This document shows, one piece after another, positions 7,354 through 16,100 of a stretch of DNA of 64,000 nucleotides; within the stretch, counting starts at the first letter, position 1, and each line of letters opens with the position of its first letter. The translations under genes and the position numbers were made by a program. The stretch is from positions 186,001 to 250,000 of the forward strand of contig NZ_KB907927.1 in the NCBI RefSeq assembly GCF_000382285.1. Reading direction: 5' to 3'. The DNA comes from Solimonas variicoloris DSM 15731. GTDB taxonomy: Bacteria; Pseudomonadota; Gammaproteobacteria; Nevskiales; Nevskiaceae. The notes beneath the pieces were generated by a model that saw only the letters and a program-made list of their open reading frames with translations, did no database searches and was not told the DNA's origin.

Positions 7354-8883
7354 ATGGGCGGATTCGATCTGCGTGAGGTGTCGATGCCGGCGCTGCCGGT
7401 GCGGAGTACGGCGTCGCTGTGGCGGCGCCGCGCGCGCCAGCTGCTGCCGCTGTGGGATCTGCTGGTCCTGCTCGCCGCCGCGCCTTTGGCGACGGCGCTC
7501 GTCGCCGCGCTCGGCGCCAGCCTGCCGGTGACCGCCGGCTGGCCGGCCTGGGAGCGCTGGGCCCTGCCGCTGGTCGCGCTCGGCCCGGTGCTGCTCTACC
7601 AGCCGCTCGAGCGCCCGCCGCCGCCGCTGCGCGGCTTCGCCGTGCGCCTGCTGCTGTTCGTCGCGATCGCGGCGCTCGCCGCCGCGCTCGCCGGCACCCT
7701 GGTGCCGACCGTCTGGCTGCTCGCGTGGCTGGCGCTCGCGATTGCCGGCCTGGTAGCGCTGCGCGCGCTGATGCGGCGCCTGCGCGGCCGGCAGACGCTG
7801 GCGATCTACGGCGCCGGCCCCGAGACCGATCGTCTGGTGCAGCAGCTGCGCCGCCAGGCCGGCGACCGCATCGAGCTGCTCGGCGTGTTCGACGATCGCA
7901 CCACGCGCACGGCGCCGGTGCAGACGCCGGCGCGCGGCGGCCTCGTCGAACTCGCGCGGCTGGCGCGGCAGCGGCCGGTCGACTGGACGCTGGTCTCGGT
8001 ACCCGAATCGGCGCAGCAGCGCATCCGCCAGCTGCTGCCCTTGCTGAGCGGCATCTCGGACGCCGTCGCGCTGAGTCCGACGCCGGTACCGGCGCGGCGC
8101 GAAGCGCTGCTCGCCGAGTCGCTGAAGGTACGCATGCTGGCCGACGCCGAGCGCACCGCCTGCGATCTCGACGACTACGATCTGTCGCGCTTCATCGACG
8201 TCGCCCGCGGCTTCGGCGCGGACGCCTATACGTACGTGGTGACGCCCAACGTCGACCATCTGATCCGCCTGCACGACGATGCGCATTTCCGCGCGCTGTA
8301 CGAGGACGCCGGCTACGTGCTGCTCGATAGCCGCTTTCTCGCGCACCTGCTGCATCTGACGCGCGGCGTGCGCCTGCCGGTCTGCGCCGGCAGTGATCTG
8401 ACCGGCCGCCTGTTCGGCGAGGTGATCGCGGCCGACGACAATCTGGTGCTGATCGGCGGCAGCGGCGCCCAGGCGGCGGCGCTGCGCGAACGCTACGGCC
8501 TGCGCCGGTTCGCGCATCACAATCCGCCGATGGGTTTCATCCGCGATCCGGACGCGGTCGAGCGCTGCCTGTCGTTCATCGAGGCGCACAGCCCGTTCCG
8601 CTTCTGCCTGCTCGCGGTCGGTTCGCCGCAGCAGGAAATCATCGCGCGCGAGCTGCAGCGGCGTGGCAGGGCGCGCGGCATGGCGCTGTGCGTCGGCGCG
8701 TCGATCGACTTCCTCACCGGCGGCGAGCGACGTGCGCCGGCCTGGATGCAGCGCGCCGGCGTCGAATGGCTTTACCGCCTGATGCAGGCGCCGCGGCGCA
8801 TGGCGCGCCGCTATCTGGTCCGCGGGCCGCGCGTGTTCGGCCTGCTGACGCAGACCGAGGTGCAGCTGCGTGTGCACGCCTGA
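7354..8883 (+). CDS. Fusion of membrane/Rossmann domain with WecG/TagA/CpsF (GT26) glycosyltransferase
   Basis: Protein of 509 residues with two unrelated parts. Residues about 20-260 contain several hydrophobic helices and a Rossmann-like domain (IYGAGPETDRLV, LLGVFDDRTTRT) that matches the N-terminal half of the priming transferase at 1742. Residues about 270-509 are a GT26 domain, with TPNVDHLIRL, PVCAGSDLTGRLF, NPPMGF, AVGSPQQE and GASIDFLTGGERRAP. GT26 enzymes add ManNAcA- or glucose-type sugars to polyprenyl-linked intermediates at the inner membrane. ATG 7354 is preferred because GGGAG sits 5-6 nt upstream; ATGs at 7330 and 7342 are alternatives. Confidence 0.88.
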   Translation: MGGFDLREVSMPALPVRSTASLWRRRARQLLPLWDLLVLLAAAPLATALVAALGASLPVTAGWPAWERWALPLVALGPVLLYQPLERPPPPLRGFAVRLLLFVAIAALAAALAGTLVPTVWLLAWLALAIAGLVALRALMRRLRGRQTLAIYGAGPETDRLVQQLRRQAGDRIELLGVFDDRTTRTAPVQTPARGGLVELARLARQRPVDWTLVSVPESAQQRIRQLLPLLSGISDAVALSPTPVPARREALLAESLKVRMLADAERTACDLDDYDLSRFIDVARGFGADAYTYVVTPNVDHLIRLHDDAHFRALYEDAGYVLLDSRFLAHLLHLTRGVRLPVCAGSDLTGRLFGEVIAADDNLVLIGGSGAQAAALRERYGLRRFAHHNPPMGFIRDPDAVERCLSFIEAHSPFRFCLLAVGSPQQEIIARELQRRGRARGMALCVGASIDFLTGGERRAPAWMQRAGVEWLYRLMQAPRRMARRYLVRGPRVFGLLTQTEVQLRVHA

Positions 8884-8916
8884 GCCGATGCGATCCCGTC
8901 ACGCCCGGGCCGGCGC

Positions 8917-8951
8917 AAAAAAAGAAAGGGCCGGACGACGGTCCGGCCCTT
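8917..8951 (-). terminator. Rho-independent terminator of the GH5 gene
   Basis: A 9-bp perfect stem (GGGCCGGAC 8928-8936 with GTCCGGCCC 8941-8949) and a four-base loop. Read leftward it is followed by TTTCTTTTTTT, a textbook U-tract. It may also work weakly for the rightward gene ending at 8883. Confidence 0.88.
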
Positions 8952-9004
8952 CCTGCCCCCCAGGTGCCGCCCGCGGGCGCGGACGTCACCTCCAGCTCAG
9001 CGCG

Positions 9005-11779
9005 TCACTTGGTGACGGTGAAAGCCGACGGCGTCCATGCCGCGTACTTCGAATTGAACAGCGCGATCTGCGCGGTGCTGGCACCGGACGGAATCGTGAC
9101 CTTCAGCTGCGTATCGCTGACAACCTGGAAAGTCGCCGACGACGAACCGAGCGTGACCCGTGACAGGCCAGTGAAGCCCGAGCCCGTGATCGTCACCACC
9201 GTCCCGACCGCGCCGCTCTGCGGCGAGAAGGTCTGGATGTACGGCTGCGCATAAGCGGTCGAGCCGCCGTTGATCGTCACCGTGGCCGACGACGGCGAGC
9301 CGAGCGCGGCGCCGCCGGAGGTCGTGCTCAGTTTCAGCGAGAACGACTTGCTGCCGGTGAAGGCCTTCTGCGTGCTGAGCGGAATGCTGATGGTCTTGGC
9401 CGCGGTGTCGCCCGAGGTCCACTGCAGCGTGCCGCTGGTCGCCGTGTAGTCGGTGCCGGCGACGGCGCTGCCGTTGACGGTCGCGTACTGCACGCTGACG
9501 GCGCCGCTGGAGCCGCTGGCACGACCGACGCTGAGCGTGGCAATGCCCGTGCTCTGCGCGACGCTGTAGCTCGACGCGCCGAGTGCAAGCGTGCCCGGCG
9601 CGGTCGTCGTCGACGACGACGAGGTCACGCTGAACGGGCTGCCCGACCAGGCCGCGTACTTCGGGTTGATCAGTGCGATCTGGCCGCTGCTGGCATTGCT
9701 CGGCACGGTCAGCGTCAGTGAGGTGTCGCTGCCGACCTTGAAGGTCGCGGCGGTGCCGGCGATGGTCACGCTGCTCAGGCCGGTGAAGCCCTTGCCGCTG
9801 ATCGTCACCGTCGTGCCGGCCGGACCCGAGCTCGGCGTGAAGCCGGCGATGTACGGCTGCGTGTAGCTGGTCGTGCTGCCGCTGCTGCTGCTGCCGGAGC
9901 CGTTGATCGTGACGCTGGCGCTGGCCGCGCCGAGCGTGGCGCCGCCGGATGTGCCGGACAGCGTGATGCTGAAGCTCTTGCTGCCGGTGAACGGCGTGGC
10001 GTTGCTGATCGCGACGCTGAAGCTCTTGCTCGCGGTGTCGCCCGAAGCCCAGCTCAGCGTACCGCTGGCAGCCGTGTAGTCGGTGCCGGCGACCGCCGTG
10101 CCGTTGGCGGTGGCGTACTGGACGCTGACCGCGCCGCTCGAACCGCCGCTGCGCGCGACCGTGACGGTCAGCGTGCCGGCGTTCTGCGTGACGCTGTAGC
10201 TCGACGCGCCTAGCGCGAGCGTGCCGGCCGAGGCCGTGACCGCCGAACCGTTGATCGTCACCGTGGCGATGTTCGGCGTGGCGAGCGCGGCGCCGCTGCT
10301 GGCGCCCGACAGCGAGACGGTGAAGGTCTTGCTGCCGCTGAACGGCGTCGCGTTGCTGACCGGAATCGTGATGGTCTTCGCCGCGGTGTCGCCCGCGGCC
10401 CAGCTCAGCGTACCGCTCTTGGCCGTGAAGTCGGTGCCGGAAACGGCGCTGCCGCCGGCGGTCGCATAGCTGACCGAGACCGCGCCCGTGCCGCCGCTGC
10501 GATTGACCGACAGGCTCACCGAACCGGCGCTCTGGCTGACCGTGTAGGCGCTCGACGACAGCGCGATCGATGCCGCGCTGGTGCCGCTGGTGCCCCACAG
10601 CTTCTGCAGCAGCGCCATCTTGTCGGTGCGCACCTGCAGGTTGTCGTCGAGGATGCCGCCGGTGTCGCCGCTGTTCGGCGTGTAGCACCAGTAGAAGCTG
10701 TCGCGCATGCCCTTGCCGAGCATGTAGTCGACGAAGGCGTTCTGCCAGGCGACGTCGCGCGGATCACCGCCGATGCCGTAACGGCCGCCCCACTCGCCCG
10801 GCACGACCGGGTGCGTCGGATAGAACTGGCCGAACAGCGTCTCCCAGTCGGCCGCCAGATTGGCCGGGAAGTTGGCGGCGTTGAACGTCGACTTCACGTA
10901 GACGTCCGGGCCGTAGGTGTGTGGGCTCAGCACCAGCTTGTCGGCCGGGATGTTGAGCGGCTGGTAGCGCTGCGGCTGGAAGTCCTCGCCGTAGTTCATC
11001 GGGATGTTGCTCTTCTCGACGCCATCCCAGTTGCCGTTGATGCCCTGCACGAAGATCATCAGGTTCGGATTGGCCGCAAGCACGCCGGCGGCAGCCTTCT
11101 CGGCGGCATCCTTCCAGTAGTTCTTCGACTGCGTCATGTTGGCGTCGCCGGTGCTCCAGCGCACGATGCCGTTCGGCTCGTTGTAGATGTCGATGGCGAA
11201 GAAGTGCGGCAGGTTGGCGTAGCGCGCGGCGACGAACTTCAGATCGCGGATCCAGTTGTCGACGGTGTAGGCCGAGCTGTTGTAGATCAGGCCGAAGTCG
11301 GCGCTGTTGTCGACGAACCAGGTCGGATACTGGCGATCATTCGAGACGCTGTGGAAGTCGAGCATGACGTAGAGGCCCTGGCGATCGGCCTCGGCCATCC
11401 ACATGTCCATCGCCTGCAGCGGCGTCTTGCCGATCAGGTCCGCGTTCTTGCCCGGATCGACGTAGCTGAGCTGGTCGACCGGCGTCGTCACGTACAGCGT
11501 GTCCGGCACGTACGGCAGACGCACGGCGTTGAAGCCGAGCGCCTTGATCTGCGCGATCTGCTCCTTCCAGCCCATCGACCACAGATACTGCGGCTGCAGG
11601 ATGTTGGCGTTGAAGCCGTAGTGGCTGATGCCGCGGATCGGTACCTGCTGGCCGCTGGCGTCGTAGATCTTGCCCTGCTGCGCGTAATAGCCCGCGGCGC
11701 TGGCGGCCGGCGCCGCGACGGCGCCGACCAGCGCCGCAAAGAGCGCGCCCAATGCCCGGAGTTTCAGGCTCGTTTTCAT
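9005..11779 (-). CDS. Secreted GH5 glycoside hydrolase with Calx-beta and IPT/TIG repeats
   Basis: Protein of 924 residues with a signal peptide (cleavage near AASA-AGYY). Residues about 35-370 form a GH5 (cellulase-fold) domain, with acid/base Glu in DIYNEPNG (near 200) and nucleophile Glu in PGEWGG (near 329). Three Calx-beta modules follow (about 405-515, 520-620, 735-835), the second and third each followed by an IPT/TIG immunoglobulin-like module (about 640-720 and 840-924). ATG 11779 is chosen over 11791 because GAGGA precedes it at good spacing. In EPS loci such endo-glycanases trim or process the polymer outside the cell; the target glycan here is unknown. A strong terminator follows. 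Confidence 0.92.
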   Translation of the reverse strand: MKTSLKLRALGALFAALVGAVAAPAASAAGYYAQQGKIYDASGQQVPIRGISHYGFNANILQPQYLWSMGWKEQIAQIKALGFNAVRLPYVPDTLYVTTPVDQLSYVDPGKNADLIGKTPLQAMDMWMAEADRQGLYVMLDFHSVSNDRQYPTWFVDNSADFGLIYNSSAYTVDNWIRDLKFVAARYANLPHFFAIDIYNEPNGIVRWSTGDANMTQSKNYWKDAAEKAAAGVLAANPNLMIFVQGINGNWDGVEKSNIPMNYGEDFQPQRYQPLNIPADKLVLSPHTYGPDVYVKSTFNAANFPANLAADWETLFGQFYPTHPVVPGEWGGRYGIGGDPRDVAWQNAFVDYMLGKGMRDSFYWCYTPNSGDTGGILDDNLQVRTDKMALLQKLWGTSGTSAASIALSSSAYTVSQSAGSVSLSVNRSGGTGAVSVSYATAGGSAVSGTDFTAKSGTLSWAAGDTAAKTITIPVSNATPFSGSKTFTVSLSGASSGAALATPNIATVTINGSAVTASAGTLALGASSYSVTQNAGTLTVTVARSGGSSGAVSVQYATANGTAVAGTDYTAASGTLSWASGDTASKSFSVAISNATPFTGSKSFSITLSGTSGGATLGAASASVTINGSGSSSSGSTTSYTQPYIAGFTPSSGPAGTTVTISGKGFTGLSSVTIAGTAATFKVGSDTSLTLTVPSNASSGQIALINPKYAAWSGSPFSVTSSSSTTTAPGTLALGASSYSVAQSTGIATLSVGRASGSSGAVSVQYATVNGSAVAGTDYTATSGTLQWTSGDTAAKTISIPLSTQKAFTGSKSFSLKLSTTSGGAALGSPSSATVTINGGSTAYAQPYIQTFSPQSGAVGTVVTITGSGFTGLSRVTLGSSSATFQVVSDTQLKVTIPSGASTAQIALFNSKYAAWTPSAFTVTK

Positions 11780-11899
11780 GTGGGTCCTCATGTGTATTCA
11801 AAATCGGAGACGGCCGCCGGACAGCGCGCGGTGGCCAGTCGAAACTGCGTGTGCACGGTCGCCAATCCAGACGCCGCATGCGCGGCTTTCGCACCGAGA

Positions 11900-11916
11900 G
11901 GTAGATAATTTCTACC
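11900..11916. promoter_or_regulatory. Inverted repeat upstream of the GH5 gene
   Basis: GGTAGA-TAATT-TCTACC, a perfect 6-5-6 inverted repeat in an AT-rich patch, about 120 bp before the GH5 start. It is a candidate operator and does not match the EPS cluster operator or the FNR-type boxes. Confidence 0.4.
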
Positions 11917-12189
11917 CCAGCGGCGTGGATGGATTGCGCGTCTGCCGCTCGTCCTGACGCGGCACGCCGGCCATCTGTGTCCGCTCGCCGACACAGCGCA
12001 AAAATCTCCCGGCAGCGGTACCGCGCGCTGCGCCCCGGCGGCCATTGCGGCGGCGCGCGAAGCGCCGATCGACGGCATCGCGGGCGCCGTCGCGACGGAC
12101 GGTGATGGCGATTTCATGCGACAGCTCCCGTGGCGACACGGCGACGCACGCGAGCGCGCGCCGACCGGACGGCCGTTTCTGGTTTTGCG

Positions 12190-12217
12190 ATTGAAAGGGC
12201 GCCGCGAACGGCGCCCT
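12190..12217 (-). terminator. Probable terminator after the NRPS/PPTase operon
   Basis: AGGGCGCC (12196-12203) pairs perfectly with GGCGCCCT (12210-12217) around a 6-nt loop. Read leftward the stem is followed by TTTCAA, a short T-run, about 140 bp beyond the stop of the phosphopantetheinyl transferase gene. Confidence 0.5.
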
Positions 12218-12356
12218 GCATGCACGGTCACTCGGGAGCGGCGAAGACCGGGTGGTCACGGCGCGCTCCGAGGCCGGCGGGAGCTACCTTATGGCGCGGC
12301 GATGAACGTCGCTTGACCGCCATCCGTGCGCTGGCGAACAGCGGCGGCGCACGGAT

Positions 12357-13112
12357 TCATGGCAGGGCGGCGGCGGGTGCCGCGACGCCGGTCGCGACCC
12401 AGCGCTCGGCATAGCGATAGCGGCCGTGCCAGACGCGGCCGGACGCGGCCGCGGCGAAGCCGTCCCGCGGCACGACGCGGAAGCGCCCGGCGGCCGCCGC
12501 CGGCGTCTCGATCGCGACGACGACGTCGTGAAACTCGAGCCACTGCCGGGTCAGCGCGTACTGGCACTTGTAGAACGCTTCCTTGGCGCTGAAGACCAGC
12601 GCCGCGAGCCGCTGCCGTTGCGCGAGCGGTTGCCGCGCCAGCTGCTGCAGCTCCGCCGGCGTCAGCAGCTCCGGCCAGACGACGGGCGAAACGTCGGCGA
12701 CGACTTCGATATCGATGCCGAGCGCACGCACGATCCGCTCCGGCGCGGCCACCGCCGCGCACAGGCCGCCGGCATGGCTGATGCTGCCGGCGTAGCCGCT
12801 CGGCCAGCGCGGGCGGCGATCGGCGAGCGGCGGCAATGCGCGCGGCGCCACGCCGAGACGCTGCAGCGCGTGGCGCGCGCAGGCGCGTCCGGCGGCGAAT
12901 TCGTGCAGGCGCTTGCTGCTGACGGTGCCGAGCGCGCTGCGCTCCGCCGGCAGCAGCCAGGCCGGATCGCCCGGCGCCCGGCATTCGGCGGCGGCGACCA
13001 CGCTGTCGAAGAGCCCGGCGAGCAGTGCCGAATCGCGGACCGCGCCGGCGTCGACGCCATCCTCCGGCGTCGCACCGGTGCTGGCACTGCCCTCGCCGGC
13101 CGCGTCGCGCAT
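12357..13112 (-). CDS. 4'-phosphopantetheinyl transferase (EntD/Sfp-type)
   Basis: Protein of 251 residues that should convert apo carrier domains to the holo form by transferring phosphopantetheine from CoA. Visible signatures are the Mg-binding ALGIDIEVV (Asp and Glu residues), the upstream SISHAGG segment and the C-terminal LVFSAKEAFYKCQY (the W/F-S-x-K-E-x-x-x-K motif). The start ATG shares one base with the stop of the C-A-PCP-TE synthetase gene (TGATG), so it is translationally coupled to the enzyme it activates. It can presumably serve all four carrier domains of the three synthetases. Confidence 0.92.
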   Translation of the reverse strand: MRDAAGEGSASTGATPEDGVDAGAVRDSALLAGLFDSVVAAAECRAPGDPAWLLPAERSALGTVSSKRLHEFAAGRACARHALQRLGVAPRALPPLADRRPRWPSGYAGSISHAGGLCAAVAAPERIVRALGIDIEVVADVSPVVWPELLTPAELQQLARQPLAQRQRLAALVFSAKEAFYKCQYALTRQWLEFHDVVVAIETPAAAAGRFRVVPRDGFAAAASGRVWHGRYRYAERWVATGVAAPAAALP

Positions 13113-16100
13113 CACGTCGGCGACGCGACCGCGGCGTCGATGCGCGCGGCCATCTGCCGCGCGCCCGGGTCCTGGAACATCGTGAAGTGATCGCCGTCGA
13201 TCACCGTGACCTCGACGCCGTCGCTGGCGAACGCGCCCCAGCCCATGTCGTCGTCGAGGAAGCGGCCGCCGGGCTGGCGCCGCGAGCGGAACAGCTGGAT
13301 GCGGCCGTCGAAACGGCCCGGCTCGTAGCCGGTGGCGGCGACGCGCAGATGCTCGAGCAGCCAGCGGTCGTAGTCCTCCGGTGACAGCCGGCGGCGCCCG
13401 AGCAGGTCCTTGCTGGCGGCGTCGGACCACAGCGCCTGCAGGCGCTTGGCGAAGCCGCGGTTGGCGATGAAGCTGCGCCACGACTGACGGCCATGCCAGA
13501 GGTCGGCGATGTCCAGTCCGATCAGCTGCAGGCGGTGCGAAGTCTCGGCGAGCGTGCGGCGCAGCCACGACATGCGCCGCACGTAGCCGGGCACGTAGCC
13601 ATCGATGACGATCAGCTGCTCGACGCGCTCGCCGGCGGCCTGCAGCTGGCAGGCGATCTCGAACGCCAGCGCCCCGGCGATGCACCAGCCGAGCAGGCGG
13701 TACGGGCCGTGCGGCTGCTCGCGGCGGATCAGCTCGACGTAGCCGGCGGCGATCTCGACGAAGTCGCGCGGCATCAAGGCCGGATCGCTGCCCGGATCGA
13801 ACAGCTGCAGGCTGGTGAACGGCTGCTCGTCGCCGAGCCGCCGCGACAGCAGGAAATAGATGCCGGTGTTGTTGACCGCCATCAGCGGCGTGCGGCCGCC
13901 GTCGCTGCGCAGGCGCAGCACCGGCCGGAAGTCGTAACTGCGCTGGCCGCTGAGGTCGACCAGCGGCGCGAGCTGCGCAAGCGTCGGCGCATTGAACAGC
14001 GTCGACAGCGTGATGCGCGCGCCGAACTCGGTCTCGATCTGCGCCAGCATGCGCGCCGCGAGCAGCGAGTGGCCGCCGAGCTCGAAGAAGTTCGCGCCGC
14101 GGCCGATGCCGCGGCAGCCGAGCAGGCCTTCCCAGATCAGCGCCAGCTTCTGTTCGACCGCTGTCTGCGGCGGTCCGCCGTCGTCGCGTTCGCCCTCGCG
14201 CAGCGCCGGCGGCGGCAGTGCGCGCACCTCGACCTTGCCGTTCTGGTTGCGCGGCAGCGCGTCGACGATGGTGATCGCCGCCGGCCGCATGTAGGCCGGC
14301 AGCGACTGCGCCGCTTCGGCGTGCAGATCATCGATCAGGTCGACGGCATCGCGGCCGGGATCGCGCAGGCTGACGTAGGCACAGAGCGCGGCGTCGCCGT
14401 GCTCGCTGTGCCCGACCATCGCGTAGGCTTCGCCGACCGCCGGATGGCGCAGCAGCACCGATTCGATCTCGCCGAGCTCGATGCGGAAGCCGCGCAGCTT
14501 GATCTGCGAGTCGGCGCGGCCGACGAACTCCATGCGCCCGGGTCCGCGCCAGCGCACGATGTCGCCGCTGCGGTACATGCGCGCACCGGGCGTCGCCGCG
14601 AACGGATCCGGCACGAAGCGCGACTGCGTGAACTCCGGCCGGCCGACGTAGCCGAGCGCGAGCTGCTCGCCGCCGATGCAAAGCTCGCCCGGCGCGCCCA
14701 CCGGCACCGGCTCGCCATGCGCGTCGAGCACGTAGAAGCGCAGGTTCGGCAGCGGACCGCCGAGTGGCACGCTGGCGTAGCGACGCAGCATGTCCGGCTC
14801 GATGCGCAGCACCGAGGCGTAGATCGTCGTCTCGGTCGGGCCGTAGACGTGCCACAGCTCGCTGCCGGTCGCGAGGATGCGCTCGGCCAGTTCGCGCGGC
14901 GTCTTCTCGCCGCCGCACATGGCCTTCAGACGCGGCCGGCCGTCCCAGCCGGCGGCGAGCAGGAATTGCCAGGTGACCGGCGTCGCGAACATCACGGTCG
15001 CGCCGTGCTCGCGCAGCAGCGCCAGCAGCGCCGCTCCGTCGACGACCTCGCGTTCGGTCGCCAGCACCAGGCGCGCGCCGCAGGACAGCGTCGCGAAGAC
15101 TTCCAGGCCGGAAATGTCGAACGCCACCGAACTGACCGACATGAACACGTCCTGCGCGGTAATGCCCGGCTGCGCGCGCACCGCCCACAGCAGGTTCGCC
15201 AGCGCGCGGTGCGGCACCATCACGCCCTTCGGCTGACCGGTCGAGCCCGAGGTGTAGATGATGTACGCGAGATCCATCGGCCGCGTCGCGCGCGGCGGCG
15301 GCAGCGCCGGACGCGAGGCGATCGCGCCAGCGTCCTCGTCGATCAGCAGCAGCGGCACGTCGAGCTCCGCCAGCGGCGCGCGCAGGCTGGCGCGCGCGAC
15401 CACGGCGGCGAGCCCGGCGTCGCCGACGATGTAGGCCAGGCGTTCCGGCGGATTGCCGGTGTCGAGCGGCACGTAGGCGCTGCCGGCCTTGAGGATCGCC
15501 AGCAGCGTGACGATCAGCTCCGGCGAACGCTTCAGGAACACGCCGACCCGGCGGCCGTCGCCGTAGCCGCGCGCGCGCAGCTCGTGCGCGAGGCGGTTGG
15601 CGGCGGCGTCGAGCTCGGCGTAGCGCAGCGACTGCCCGTCGCAGACCACGGCGATCGCGTCCGGCGCCGCGGCGACACGCGCCTCGAAGAGGTCGACGAC
15701 ATTGCGCTCGAGCGGAAACTCGGCCTCGGTGCGGTTCCAGTCCAGCGTCAGGCGGCGACGCTCGGCGGCGTCGATCAGCGGCAGGCGCGAGATCACCTGC
15801 TGCGGCCGCTCGACGATCGCGCCGAGCAGATGTTCGAGCTGCGCGAGCAGGCCGCCGACGGTGTCCGGCTCGAACAGGTCGGTATTGAAGTCGCAGGACA
15901 GGCGCCAGCCGTCCGGGCGCTCGACCATGAACACGTTGAGGTCGTGCAGCGCCCCGGCCGACACCGACGGCATGTCGATCAAACGGAAACGTCCGTAGCT
16001 GCGATTGGCGATGAACGAACGCTGCATCACGAAGTTGATCGAGAACAGCGGATTGCGGCTGCGGTCGCGCGGCGGCCGCAGCACCTCGATGATGCGCTCG

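Larger units (their letters stand above)
11780..12356. other. Non-coding gap between GH5 and phosphopantetheinyl transferase genes
   Basis: I see no supportable gene in these 577 bases. The gap holds the GH5 promoter region with the inverted repeat at 11900-11916 and a terminator-like hairpin at 12196-12217 behind the phosphopantetheinyl transferase gene. Confidence 0.6.

Noticed and set aside
9300-10560. Regularly spaced repeats that could suggest a CRISPR or repeat array
   Set aside because: The repeats are coding modules (Calx-beta and IPT) of the GH5 hydrolase; units are about 300 bp, not short repeats with unique spacers.
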